Shown: positions 18,395 through 27,662 of the stretch, piece by piece | Layout of the letters: every line of letters starts with the position of its first letter | How positions within the stretch are numbered: the stretch's first letter is position 1 | NCBI GenBank assembly: GCA_963809245.1 | Contig: CAWEIU010000012.1 | Location: 124,001 to 188,000, forward strand | Source of the DNA: Roseiarcus sp963809245 | GTDB taxonomy: Bacteria > Pseudomonadota > Alphaproteobacteria > Rhizobiales > Beijerinckiaceae | Reading direction: 5' to 3' | Length of the DNA stretch: 64,000 nucleotides | Position numbers and translations under genes: made by a program | The notes under the pieces: model-generated | What the model was told of the DNA's origin: nothing | Database searches by the model: none | What the model saw: only the letters and a program-made list of their open reading frames with translations

Positions 18395-19387
18395 ATGGGC
18401 GTGCTTGGCAAGCTCGCCTGGGCAGTCAGCGCCTGTGCGGTCCTGGGTCTTATCCTTTGGACCGGCGCCGGCCCGGTGTTCGACGCCGTAGCCGCGGCCG
18501 GATGGGCCGTTCTGGTCGTCGTCGCCTTGCGAGGCGCCGCCCTCTCAACAGCCGGCCTCGGCTGGTATTTCCTCTTTCCCCAGGGCTGGCGGCCGACGTT
18601 TTGGACCTGCGTGCTAATCCGGTTCTTGCGCGAGGGCGGCAGCGCCCTGCTGCCGATGACGCAGATCGGCGGCGAAGTCATCGGCGCACGCGCGCTGACT
18701 TTGCGCGGGGCGCCGGCGTCGCTGTCGGCGGCGAGCGTCATCGTCGACGTCCTCGTCCAGGCGGTGACCCAATTCCTGTTCGCGATTCTGGGCCTGGCGA
18801 CCCTGGCCTCGATGCGCAGTGAGGATTCGATCCGCGGGACGGTCGCGATCGTCGTCGTCGCGGCCATTCCGGCCCTCGGCGGCTTCTATCTCGCGCAGCG
18901 CCCGGTCGGGCAACGATTCGTTACGGCGGCGCTCAGGCGCCTCGCGGGCGAGCGGGAATGGCTGTCCTTCGGGGCGATCGAAGCGCTATACAGCCGCCTC
19001 GCCGCCATCTATTCCAACCGCGGCGGCTTCGCCGTCGCTTTTGCGATCCACGCCTCCGTCTGGTTCATTGGCGCCTTCGAAGTCTGGGCCGTGCTCGGCT
19101 GCATGGGATTTCCGGCGAGCTATTCCGAGGCGCTGGTCGTGGAGAGTCTGATGCAGGCCATCCGGGGCGCGGCATTCGCGATCCCTGGCGCGTTGGGGGC
19201 GCAGGAGGGCGGCCTGATCGCCCTTTGCGCCATCTTCGGCGTACCGGCGGACGTGGCGATCGCCCTGTCGCTGATCAAACGCGTGCCCGATCTCGTGTTC
19301 GGCGTGCCCAGCCTGATCGGCTGGCAGGTTCTCGAGGGCCGCGCGCTGCAGTCGCTGCCCGCCCAACCGGAAGGCGGCAGGCCGTGA
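18395..19387 (+). CDS. hpnL: hopanoid-associated membrane protein HpnL
   Basis: A 330-residue inner-membrane protein of the lysylphosphatidylglycerol-synthase transmembrane family (TIGR03476-like), with about eight hydrophobic helices and the conserved FLREGGSALLPMTQIGGE and GALGAQEGG blocks. In hopanoid loci it precedes hpnI. The ATG at 18395 is preferred to a TTG two codons upstream. Its stop overlaps the hpnI GTG (GTGA at 19384-19387). Its exact step is not established; flipping or presentation of a lipid intermediate is a guess. Confidence 0.88.
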   Translation: MGVLGKLAWAVSACAVLGLILWTGAGPVFDAVAAAGWAVLVVVALRGAALSTAGLGWYFLFPQGWRPTFWTCVLIRFLREGGSALLPMTQIGGEVIGARALTLRGAPASLSAASVIVDVLVQAVTQFLFAILGLATLASMRSEDSIRGTVAIVVVAAIPALGGFYLAQRPVGQRFVTAALRRLAGEREWLSFGAIEALYSRLAAIYSNRGGFAVAFAIHASVWFIGAFEVWAVLGCMGFPASYSEALVVESLMQAIRGAAFAIPGALGAQEGGLIALCAIFGVPADVAIALSLIKRVPDLVFGVPSLIGWQVLEGRALQSLPAQPEGGRP

Positions 19388-20511
19388 TCTCCATCCTCTT
19401 CGTCATCATCGCGGCGGTCGGATGCCTCTATCTGTTGGTCGCCGCGCTCGCCGCGCTGCCGCCACGGCCTCCGGCCGCCGCCTCCGGCGCGCCGGCGGTG
19501 ACGGTGCTGAAGCCCCTCAGCGGCGACGAGCCGCGACTCTTCGAGAATCTCGCCTCGCTCTGCCTCCAGGATTACGCGGGGCCGGTTCAGATCATTTGCG
19601 GCGTGCAGAACGCGAGAGACGCGGCGATCGACGTCGTTGAGCGCCTCAAGGCTGCGTTCCCCGGCGCCGACATCCAACTCGTCGTCGACCGCACGCAGCA
19701 CGGCGCCAATCTGAAGGTCGCCAATCTGATCAATATGGCGCGGCACGTGCGCCACGATTGCATCGTGCTCGCCGACAGCGACATCGGGGTCGAGCGGCAC
19801 TACCTCGAGACGCTCACGGCGGCGCTGGCGGAGCCAGGCGTCGGCGCGGTCACCTGCTTCTACAGCGGCGTCGGCGCGGCAGGCTTCTGGTCAACGCTAT
19901 CGGCGCTCGCGGTGAACGCACATTTCCTGCCCAACGCGCTGGTCGGGCTACGGAGCGGTCTCGCGCGGCCCTGCTTCGGCTCGACGATCGCCCTGACGCG
20001 CCAAGTGCTCGCCGAGATCGGCGGCTTCGAGGCTTTCGCCGACCACCTCGCGGACGATTACGCCATGGGGGACGCGGTGCGCGCTGCGGGTCTCACGGTC
20101 GTCACGGCGCCGATGCTGGTTGCCCATAGCTGCGCCGAATCGTCCTTCCCGGAGCTTTGGGGCCACGAATTGCGCTGGGCGCGGACCATTCGCGCGGTCG
20201 ATTCAGTCGGCTACGCCGGCTTGTTCGTCACCCATCCCTTCGTCTGGGCGCTGATCGCCGCCGTGACGGGCGCCCCGGCCGAGGGAGCGGCGCTGGCCGG
20301 TCTTGCCATCGCGTGCCGAATTGTGCTTTTGCGTACTGTCACGTGCGCTTACAGGCTTGGGGCGCAGATCTACTGGCTTGCGCCGGTGCGCGACCTCCTG
20401 TCTTTCGCCGTGTTCGTCTGGAGCTTCTTCGGCGCCGACTTGACTTGGCGAGGCCGAAGTTACCGCATGCAGGCCAATGGCCGGCTAACCGCAGATGAGA
20501 GATCGCAATGA
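19384..20511 (+). CDS. hpnI: hopanoid glycosyltransferase HpnI
   Basis: A 375-residue GT2 (ceramide-glucosyltransferase-like) enzyme with an N-terminal membrane helix, the catalytic VLADSDIG acidic motif, DDYAMGD and a LRWARTIR (Q/RXXRW-like) motif, and C-terminal membrane helices. HpnI adds an N-acetylglucosamine-type sugar to bacteriohopanetetrol as the first step to cyclitol ether. GTG 19384 overlaps the hpnL stop by four bases, which fixes this start over an arginine-rich upstream extension. Confidence 0.9.
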   Translation: MISILFVIIAAVGCLYLLVAALAALPPRPPAAASGAPAVTVLKPLSGDEPRLFENLASLCLQDYAGPVQIICGVQNARDAAIDVVERLKAAFPGADIQLVVDRTQHGANLKVANLINMARHVRHDCIVLADSDIGVERHYLETLTAALAEPGVGAVTCFYSGVGAAGFWSTLSALAVNAHFLPNALVGLRSGLARPCFGSTIALTRQVLAEIGGFEAFADHLADDYAMGDAVRAAGLTVVTAPMLVAHSCAESSFPELWGHELRWARTIRAVDSVGYAGLFVTHPFVWALIAAVTGAPAEGAALAGLAIACRIVLLRTVTCAYRLGAQIYWLAPVRDLLSFAVFVWSFFGADLTWRGRSYRMQANGRLTADERSQ

Positions 20512-21932
20512 AAACACTCTTCCTGCAGGCCCCTTCCTTCGACGGCTATGACGGCGGAGCGGGCGCACGCTATCAGATGAAGCGCGAAGTGCGCTCGTTC
20601 TGGTATCCGACGTGGCTGGCCCAGCCGGCTGCGCTGGTCGAAGGCTCGAAGCTGATCGACGCGCCGCCGCACCGCCTCAGCTTCGAGGACATCAAGCCGG
20701 ATTTGATGAGCCATGAGCTCATCGTCATGCACACCTCCACCCCGTCGTTCCGATCGGACGCCAAGACGGCGGAGATGATCAAGGCGATCAACCCAACCTG
20801 CAAAATCGGCTTCATCGGCGCCAAGGTGGCGGTCGAACCGGAGAAAAGCCTCCAGGCGACGACGGCGATCGATTTCGTCGCCCGCAACGAATTCGATTTC
20901 ACCATCAAGGAGATCGCGGACGGGCGGGACTGGGCGGACGTCAAAGGCATTTCCTACCGCAACGCCCAGGGCGTGATCGTCCACAACGAGGATCGCGAGG
21001 TCCTCGCCGACATGGACGCGCTGCCGTTCGTGACGCCGATCTACAAGCGCGACCTCGACATCAACCGCTATTTCGGCGGATACCTCAAGCACCCCTACCT
21101 GTCGTTCTACACCGGGCGCGGCTGCAAATCGCGCTGCACCTTCTGCCTGTGGCCGCAGACGGTCGGCGGCCACAATTACCGTGTGCGCTCCATCGAGCAC
21201 GTCGTCGCCGAGGTCAAATACGCGCGCGAGGCGTTCCCTCAGGTCAAGGAGATCTTCTTCGACGACGACACGCTGACCGACAATCTGCCGCGCGTCGAAG
21301 CCCTCGCCAAGGAGCTCGGCAAGCTCGGCGTCACCTGGTCGTGCAACGCCAAGGCGAACGTGCCGCGCAAGACGCTCGAAATCCTCAAGGCGAACGGCCT
21401 CAGGCTGCTGCTGGTCGGCTACGAGTTCGGCAACCAGAAGATCCTGCACAACATCAAGAAGGGACTGCTGGTCGACGTCGCGCGGCGGTTCACCAAGGAC
21501 TGCCACGAACTCGGCATCATCATCCACGGCACCTTCATCCTGGGCCTGCCCGGCGAAACGCGCGAGACCATTCAGGAAACGCTGAAGTTCGCCAAGGATA
21601 TCAACCCGCATACGATCCAGGTGTCGCTGGCGGCGCCCTACCCCGGCACCTTCCTCTACAAGCAGGCCAAGGAGAACGGCTGGTTCGCCGAGGACGTCGA
21701 CCTTCTCACCGAGGACGGGACGCAGATCGCGCCCTTGAACTACCCCGATCTCGGCCACACCGAAATCTTCAACGCTGTCGAGGATTTCTATAAGAAATTC
21801 TACTTCCGGCCCTCGAAGATCGCCTCCATCGTCGGCGAGATGGTGCGCAGCCCGGAAATGATGAAGCGCCGTCTGCGCGAGGGCGTCGAGTTCTTCCAGT
21901 TCCTGCGTCAGCGAGAAGACGTGATCGTGTGA
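20508..21932 (+). CDS. hpnJ: hopanoid radical SAM protein HpnJ
   Basis: A 474-residue B12-binding-domain radical SAM enzyme. Cys206, Cys210 and Cys213 (GCKSRCTFC) form the CX3CX2C [4Fe-4S] site. HpnJ contracts the sugar ring to the cyclopentane (cyclitol) of bacteriohopanetetrol cyclitol ether. The ATG overlaps the hpnI stop and its stop overlaps hpnK, so hpnL-I-J-K form one coupled operon. Confidence 0.94.
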   Translation: MKTLFLQAPSFDGYDGGAGARYQMKREVRSFWYPTWLAQPAALVEGSKLIDAPPHRLSFEDIKPDLMSHELIVMHTSTPSFRSDAKTAEMIKAINPTCKIGFIGAKVAVEPEKSLQATTAIDFVARNEFDFTIKEIADGRDWADVKGISYRNAQGVIVHNEDREVLADMDALPFVTPIYKRDLDINRYFGGYLKHPYLSFYTGRGCKSRCTFCLWPQTVGGHNYRVRSIEHVVAEVKYAREAFPQVKEIFFDDDTLTDNLPRVEALAKELGKLGVTWSCNAKANVPRKTLEILKANGLRLLLVGYEFGNQKILHNIKKGLLVDVARRFTKDCHELGIIIHGTFILGLPGETRETIQETLKFAKDINPHTIQVSLAAPYPGTFLYKQAKENGWFAEDVDLLTEDGTQIAPLNYPDLGHTEIFNAVEDFYKKFYFRPSKIASIVGEMVRSPEMMKRRLREGVEFFQFLRQREDVIV

Positions 21933-22780
21933 AGCGGCTCGTCGTCAACGCCGACGACTTCGGTCTCGCCAGGGAAGTGAACGAGGCGGTCGAGCGCGCG
22001 CATCGGCAAGGCGTCCTCAGCGCGGCGAGCCTGATGGTGGCCGCGCCGGCCGCGGCCGACGCCGTCGAGCGGGCGCGCGGGATGCCGGCGTTGCGCGTCG
22101 GGCTGCATCTCGTCCTCGTCGAGGGCGACCCGGCGGCGCCGGCCGCGGAGATCCCGGCTTTGGTGAACGCATCGGGTCGTCTGCGCACCGACCTTGCCGC
22201 CTATGGCTTGGCGATCGCGGTGCGCCCGAGCGCGCGCCGTCAGATCCGGCGCGAGATCCGCGCGCAGTTCGAAGCGTTCCGGGCGACGCGGCTGCCGCTC
22301 GACCACGTCAACGCCCATCAGCACTATCATCTGCATCCCTGGATCACGGCCGAGATACTCGAGATCGGCAGGGGTTACGGCATGAGGGCGCTGCGCGTGC
22401 CCTTCGAGCCGCGCGCGCTGCTCGCCGCCGTCGAGCCGACGCCGCCGTCGCTGGTCGCTCGAATCGCCGCGCCGTGGACGGCCTTGATGCGGGCGCGCGT
22501 CCGCTCAGCCGGCCTTGCGGTCGCCGACCGCGTTTTCGGCCTCGCGTGGTCCGGCGCGATGACCGAGGCGCGCCTCGCCGGCCTGATCGCGCGGCTGCCC
22601 GAAGGGCGGACGGAAATCTACCTCCATCCGGCGACGACCGACGGGGGCTTCCGCGACGCGGCGCCCGGCTATCGCTATCGCGACGAGTTCGCCGCGCTGA
22701 TGTCGGGGAAAGCTCGGGACGCTCTCAGAAATTCCGGCGCGACGCTCGGAGGTTACGCAGACTTCGTCGCAAGGAATTAG
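21929..22780 (+). CDS. hpnK: hopanoid deacetylase HpnK (YdjC family)
   Basis: A 283-residue YdjC-type carbohydrate deacetylase with the metal-binding N-terminal NADDFGL and the HVNAHQHYHLHP block. It removes the acetyl group from the N-acetylglucosaminyl hopanoid made by HpnI. Its GTG start overlaps the hpnJ stop. The four-gene set implies the organism makes cyclitol-ether hopanoids. Confidence 0.92.
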   Translation: MKRLVVNADDFGLAREVNEAVERAHRQGVLSAASLMVAAPAAADAVERARGMPALRVGLHLVLVEGDPAAPAAEIPALVNASGRLRTDLAAYGLAIAVRPSARRQIRREIRAQFEAFRATRLPLDHVNAHQHYHLHPWITAEILEIGRGYGMRALRVPFEPRALLAAVEPTPPSLVARIAAPWTALMRARVRSAGLAVADRVFGLAWSGAMTEARLAGLIARLPEGRTEIYLHPATTDGGFRDAAPGYRYRDEFAALMSGKARDALRNSGATLGGYADFVARN

Positions 22781-22806
22781 GAACTTGGAACCTTGAGGGG
22801 CGCATT

Positions 22807-22835
22807 CTTGTCTAATCTGCGGCGCCGTACTATAC
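22807..22835 (+). promoter_or_regulatory. probable sigma70 promoter for ispH
   Basis: CTTGTC (22807-22812) and CTATAC (22830-22835) are spaced by 17 bases, close to the alphaproteobacterial CTTGAC-N17-CTATAT consensus, about 70 bases before the ispH ATG. It separates ispH from the preceding hpn operon. Confidence 0.5.
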
Positions 22836-22902
22836 GCGGATTTCGGATTATTTCGCGCGGCGGCGTCGCTCTGTACCCTTACCCACGTTAGGATCAAGCG
22901 AA

Positions 22903-23826
22903 ATGAAGATCATTCTTGCCCAGCCACGCGGCTTTTGCGCGGGGGTCGTTCGCGCGATCGAGATCGTGGAGCTGGCGCTGCAAAAACATGGGGCGCCGGT
23001 CTACGTGCGCCATGAAATCGTTCACAACCGCCACGTCGTCGAATCGCTCAAGAGCAAGGGGGCCCGCTTCGTCGACGAGCTGAGTGAGGTCCCCACCGGC
23101 GCGGTGACCATCTTCAGCGCGCACGGCGTCGCCCGCAAGGTCGAGGACGAGGCGAAAATGAGGGAGTTGCCGATCATCGACGCGACCTGCCCCCTGGTCA
23201 CCAAAGTGCACAATCAGGGCCGGCGTTACGTCGGCCAGGGGCGCATCCTCGTCTTCATCGGCCACGCCGGCCATCCCGAGGTCGAAGGCACGCTCGGTCA
23301 GATCGACGGCGAAATTCACCTTGTCGAGAGCGAGGCGGACGTCGAGCGACTCCAAATCCCGGCCGACGCGCCAATCGCCTATGTCACCCAGACGACGCTC
23401 AGCGTGGACGACACGCGCGGCGTCATTGCCGCACTGCATCGCAAGTTCAGCGACGTTGAAGGTCCCGAGATTCGGGATATCTGCTATGCTACGCAGAACC
23501 GGCAGACGGCGGTGCGGGACTTGTCGCGCGTCTGCGACGTGATTATCGTTGTTGGAGCGCCGAATAGCTCGAATTCGAACCGCTTGCGCGAGATTGGCGA
23601 AGAAGCCGGATTGCCGAGCTATCTTGTCGCCGACGGCGGCGACATTCGGCCGGAATGGTTCGCGAACGCCCGCGTCGTCGGCGTGACCGCCGGCGCGTCG
23701 GCGCCCGAGGTTCTGGTGGACGACGTGATTGAAGCGTTGAAGCGTATCGAGCCCTGTGAGGTGTCGAACCTCGATGGGCTCAAGGAGAACGTCAGCTTCC
23801 GTTTGCCGGCCGGACTCGCGTCCTGA
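22903..23826 (+). CDS. ispH: 4-hydroxy-3-methylbut-2-enyl diphosphate reductase
   Basis: Last enzyme of the MEP isoprenoid pathway, releasing IPP and DMAPP from HMBPP using a [4Fe-4S] cluster. The 307-residue protein keeps the three cluster cysteines Cys12 (GFCAGV), Cys96 (ATCPLV) and Cys194 (ICYATQNR), and the substrate-binding NSSNSNRL. Its place between hpnK and hpnH couples precursor supply to the main isoprenoid sink in the window. Confidence 0.97.
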   Translation: MKIILAQPRGFCAGVVRAIEIVELALQKHGAPVYVRHEIVHNRHVVESLKSKGARFVDELSEVPTGAVTIFSAHGVARKVEDEAKMRELPIIDATCPLVTKVHNQGRRYVGQGRILVFIGHAGHPEVEGTLGQIDGEIHLVESEADVERLQIPADAPIAYVTQTTLSVDDTRGVIAALHRKFSDVEGPEIRDICYATQNRQTAVRDLSRVCDVIIVVGAPNSSNSNRLREIGEEAGLPSYLVADGGDIRPEWFANARVVGVTAGASAPEVLVDDVIEALKRIEPCEVSNLDGLKENVSFRLPAGLAS

Positions 23827-23896
23827 AGTCCGCCAAAGTCGGAAGCGCCGCCCCGCACGCAGCGGCGGGAGCGGCCCAGCCTTGAAGGAGCGTCGC

Positions 23897-25051
23897 GTGG
23901 GTATCCCTCTCAGACAAGTCGTGAAGGTCGGCGCTTATATCGTCCGCCAGCATCTCGTTGGCCGGAAGCGCTATCCGCTCGTCCTGATGCTCGAGCCGTT
24001 GTTCCGCTGCAATCTCGCCTGCGCGGGCTGCGGCAAGATCGACTATCCCGACGCCATTCTAAACCGGCGCATTTCGGTCGCGGACGCGCTCGCCTCGGTC
24101 GACGAATGCGGCGCCCCGGTCATCGTCATGGCGGGCGGCGAGCCCCTCCTCCACAAGGAGCTGCCGAAAATCGTCGAGGGCGTCGTCGCGCGCAAGAAGT
24201 TCGCGATCGTCTGCACCAACGCGCTCCTGCTCGAGAAGAAGATCGATCAGTACAAGCCCAGCCCGTATTTCACCTGGTCGATCCATCTCGACGGCGACAA
24301 GGAGATGCACGACAAGTCGGTCTGCCAGCAGGGCGTCTACGACAAGGCCGTGGCCGCGCTGAAGCTGGCCAAGGCCAAGGGCTTCCGCGTCACGATCAAC
24401 TGCACGTTCTTCAACGACGCGGATTCGGCGCGCATCGCCGCCTTCTTCGACACGGTGACCGCCCTCGGCGTCGACGGCATCACGGTTTCGCCCGGCTACG
24501 CCTACGAGCGCGCGCCGGATCAGCAGCACTTCCTGACCCGTGCGGCGACGAAGCAACTGTTCCGCGACGTCTTCAAGCGGGGCAAGGGCGGCCGCAAGTG
24601 GGCCTTCAACCAGTCGGGCATGTTCCTCGACTTCCTCGCCGGCAACCAGACCTATCACTGCACGCCCTGGGGCAACCCGACGCGCACCGTGTTCGGCTGG
24701 CAGCGCCCCTGCTATCTCCTCGGCGAAGGCTACGCCGCCACCTTCAAAGAGCTCATGGAGGAGACGGACTGGGACAGCTACGGGACCGGCAATTACGAGA
24801 AGTGCGCCAATTGCATGGTCCACAGCGGCTTCGAAGCGACCGCCGTCAACCACACCGTCGCCAAGCCCTGGAAGGCGCTCGGCGTGGCGCTGCGCGGCGT
24901 GAAGACCGAGGGGCCGATGGCTCCCGAGATCCCGCTCGATAAGCAGCGTCCGGCTGAATACGTCTTTCAGCAGAACGTAACGCAGAAGCTGTCAGAGATG
25001 CGGCAGGCCGAGGCCGCCGAAAAGGCCCGGAAGTCGGCGGACGCGGCGTAA
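23897..25051 (+). CDS. hpnH: adenosyl-hopene transferase HpnH (radical SAM)
   Basis: Adds the 5'-deoxyadenosyl group to diploptene to give adenosylhopane, the first step of side-chain extension. The 384-residue protein has the radical SAM site at Cys38, Cys42 and Cys45 (CNLACAGC) and a cysteine-bearing C-terminal region (CANCMVHSGFEATA). GTG 23897 is chosen because AAGGAG lies six bases upstream at 23885-23890; the open frame upstream overlaps ispH. The 3' end overlaps hpnG, which is on the other strand, by 60 bases. Confidence 0.94.
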   Translation: MGIPLRQVVKVGAYIVRQHLVGRKRYPLVLMLEPLFRCNLACAGCGKIDYPDAILNRRISVADALASVDECGAPVIVMAGGEPLLHKELPKIVEGVVARKKFAIVCTNALLLEKKIDQYKPSPYFTWSIHLDGDKEMHDKSVCQQGVYDKAVAALKLAKAKGFRVTINCTFFNDADSARIAAFFDTVTALGVDGITVSPGYAYERAPDQQHFLTRAATKQLFRDVFKRGKGGRKWAFNQSGMFLDFLAGNQTYHCTPWGNPTRTVFGWQRPCYLLGEGYAATFKELMEETDWDSYGTGNYEKCANCMVHSGFEATAVNHTVAKPWKALGVALRGVKTEGPMAPEIPLDKQRPAEYVFQQNVTQKLSEMRQAEAAEKARKSADAA

Positions 25052-25690
25052 CGCCGCGAAAGCGGCCGAACTGTCGCGCGCCCCGTGAATCAGCCCCCGC
25101 GTCTGAGCGGGGGACCTCATCATTCCAAAAGCGACAACGCCGAGATCGACGCTTCCGTCGGCCTTGACGGCCTTCATGACGAGCGGAGGCAAGTCGCGCC
25201 CCGCCGGATCTGACACGACGCGCAGAATTGCGAACGGCGCCTTGCGATCGGCGGCGAAGCGCGCCGCAATCTGGCTCTCCATGTCGACCGAAGCCGCCTT
25301 GGTCGCCTTGCGCAATTCGGCCTTGCCGGCGCGCGTCAGCACAGGCGCGTCGACGCCGGCGACGATGCCGATCTTGACGCGCTCGCCGGCGGCTCTCAGA
25401 CGGGCCGCCAGCGCCCACACCACCTCTTCGTCCGCCATCACGCTGTCGCCCTCGCTGACGACATGCGTGCCGATGATGATGTCGCCGCTGCGCAGGCTCG
25501 GATCGAGGCCGCCGCAGATGCCGAAGCTGATCGTCAGCCGGTGTCGCGCATGAGCCTCCTCGAGCCGGCGGCGCAGCGTGACGGCGCCGCCACAGATCGC
25601 AAGCGAATCGGGCGCGAGAGCGATCTTCGCCTCGCGCTTGAGGCCGCTGACGAACAAGAGATGGGAGGAATGCGGGGCATAGTGCTTCAA
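24992..25690 (-). CDS. hpnG: adenosylhopane nucleosidase/phosphorylase HpnG
   Basis: A 232-residue nucleoside-phosphorylase-fold protein (FGICGGLDPSLRSGDIIIG, SVDMESQIAARFA) that removes adenine from adenosylhopane, giving ribosylhopane. No ATG fits; the start is a TTG at 25690, four bases past the shc stop, so reinitiation is likely. Last gene of the leftward hpnA-G operon. Its last 20 codons are antisense to hpnH. Confidence 0.88.
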   Translation of the reverse strand: MKHYAPHSSHLLFVSGLKREAKIALAPDSLAICGGAVTLRRRLEEAHARHRLTISFGICGGLDPSLRSGDIIIGTHVVSEGDSVMADEEVVWALAARLRAAGERVKIGIVAGVDAPVLTRAGKAELRKATKAASVDMESQIAARFAADRKAPFAILRVVSDPAGRDLPPLVMKAVKADGSVDLGVVAFGMMRSPAQTRGLIHGARDSSAAFAALRRVRRLPGLFGGLGLPHL

Positions 25691-25694
25691 GTGT

Positions 25695-27662
25695 TCACAT
25701 ACCGAGCGTCGCGGCGCGACTGTTGCCCCGCTTCAGGTTGCGATAGCGGGCAAGCGCCCACAGCGGGAAGAATTTCGAATAACCGTGATAGCGTAGGTAG
25801 AAGACGCGGGGAAATCCTGTGGCGGTGTAGAAGTCTTCCGTCCACAGCCCATCTTCGCCCTGGGCGGCGGCGAGATAGGCGACGCCGCGCGCCACAGCGG
25901 GATGGTCGGCCTCGCCCGCCGCCATCAGGCCGAGCAGCGCCCAGGCCGTCTGCGACGCCGTGCTCGCCGCGCGCTGGTAACCCTTGTAGTCGAGCTTGTA
26001 GCTCTCGCCCGCCTCGCCCCAGCCGCCGTCCGGGTTCTGGATGCCGACGAGCCATGCCACCGCGCGGCGCACGGGCTCGGACTTCAAATCTTGGCCAGCC
26101 GCGGCGAGGGCGCAGAGCGCCGACCAGGCGCCGTAGATGTAATTCATGCCCCAGCGGCCGAACCAACTGCCGTCCTTCTCCTGCTGGGCGAGCAGCGCCT
26201 CGACGCCGCGCGACAGCGTTTCGCCGGTGCGCCCAAGCTGGGCCAGCATCGAGACGCAGCGCGCCGTGACGTCGGCCGTCGGCGGATCGAGCAGCGCCCC
26301 ATGGTCGGCGAACGGGATGTAGTTGAGATAATGGTAGGTGTTGTCGGCGTCGAACGCCGCCCAGCCGCCGTCCCGGCTCTGCAGCCCTTCGACCCATTCG
26401 CTCGCGCGGTCGATCGCATCCTGGCGTGGCCCCTGCCCTGAGCTGAAGCTGAGACGGTCGGCCCGGTCCATCGCCATCGCCACGACCGCGGTGTCGTCGA
26501 GATCGGGATAATGCGGGTTGTTGTATTGGAAGGCCCAGCCGCCGGGCCGCACGTCCGGGCGCCGAATCGCCCAATCGCCTTTCACGTCGAGCACCTGACG
26601 GGGCGTGAGCCAGTCGAGCCCGGTGAGCGCTGCGGCGGTGCTCGCCGGATCGCCCGCCTCGAGCAGCGCATGGCTCACAAGCCCGGTGTCCCAGACCGGC
26701 GACACACACGGCTGGCAATAGGCTTCGTCCTTGCCGACGACCAGCAGCTTCTCGATCGATTGGCGCGCGATGACGACATCGGGATGGCCGGCGGGATAGC
26801 CCAAGGCGTCGTACATCAGGACGGTGTTCGCCATGGCGGGATAGATCGCGCCGAGGCCGTCTTCACCATTGAGGCGCTCCTTCACGAAGGCGACGGCGGC
26901 CTTGATGGCGCGCTGCCGCAGCGCCTTGGGGAAGAACGGGTCGGCGAGCTTGAGCAGCTTGTCGATCACGCCGAAGAATTTCACCCACCCCGGAGGCGCA
27001 TGCGCGGGGGTCGGCCAATCGCGAACCGTCTCGGGCGGCGCGGCGAACAGCTCCTCGATTGTGACGCCGCGCGCATTGACCGGCAGCGGCTTCAGCGCCT
27101 GAAGCACCAGCAGGGGCACGAGCACCGTGCGCGCCCAATAGGAGACTTTGTCGAGGTGGAAGGGAAACCACCGCGGCAGCAGCATGATCTCGACCGGCAT
27201 CGTCGGGACGCCGCGCCAAGGGATGGCGCCGTAGAGCGCGAGCAAGGCTCGGGTGAAGACATTGCTCCTCGCGGCGCCGCCGTGCGCCAGGATCGCCTCC
27301 CGCGCGCGCCGCATGTGCGGAGCGTCGGGATCGTCGCCGATCATCTTCAGGGCGAAATAGGCTTTCACGCTCGCGCTCATGTCAAAGGCGCCTGCGTGGA
27401 AGAGCGGCCAGCCGCCATGGTCGCCCTGAATTCGGCGCAGATAGACTGCGATCAGGCGCTCGAGCTCGAGATCCGGCTTCTCGCCGCGAAAATGTCGGAA
27501 CAGGATGTATTCGGCGGGGATCGTCGCGTCGGCCTCGAGCTCGAAGCACCAATGGCCGTCCGGCTGCTGGCGCTCCAGCAGCGCTTGCGCGGCGCGCGAG
27601 ATGTGATGCTCCAGCGCGTCGGGCGAGGGCGCGTGCGGGGCGCGGTCGAAGGCGACAGTCAT
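25695..27662 (-). CDS. shc: squalene-hopene cyclase
   Basis: Cyclises squalene to hopene and diplopterol; a monotopic membrane enzyme. The 655-residue product carries the catalytic acid motif DLDDTA at 387-392 and several QW repeats (QPDGHW, QGDHGGWP, QSRDGGW, QNPDGGWGE). The ATG at 27662 (MTVAFDRAP) overlaps the hpnE stop as ATGA; the frame upstream is non-family sequence. Also called hpnF in this locus. Confidence 0.97.
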   Translation of the reverse strand: MTVAFDRAPHAPSPDALEHHISRAAQALLERQQPDGHWCFELEADATIPAEYILFRHFRGEKPDLELERLIAVYLRRIQGDHGGWPLFHAGAFDMSASVKAYFALKMIGDDPDAPHMRRAREAILAHGGAARSNVFTRALLALYGAIPWRGVPTMPVEIMLLPRWFPFHLDKVSYWARTVLVPLLVLQALKPLPVNARGVTIEELFAAPPETVRDWPTPAHAPPGWVKFFGVIDKLLKLADPFFPKALRQRAIKAAVAFVKERLNGEDGLGAIYPAMANTVLMYDALGYPAGHPDVVIARQSIEKLLVVGKDEAYCQPCVSPVWDTGLVSHALLEAGDPASTAAALTGLDWLTPRQVLDVKGDWAIRRPDVRPGGWAFQYNNPHYPDLDDTAVVAMAMDRADRLSFSSGQGPRQDAIDRASEWVEGLQSRDGGWAAFDADNTYHYLNYIPFADHGALLDPPTADVTARCVSMLAQLGRTGETLSRGVEALLAQQEKDGSWFGRWGMNYIYGAWSALCALAAAGQDLKSEPVRRAVAWLVGIQNPDGGWGEAGESYKLDYKGYQRAASTASQTAWALLGLMAAGEADHPAVARGVAYLAAAQGEDGLWTEDFYTATGFPRVFYLRYHGYSKFFPLWALARYRNLKRGNSRAATLGM

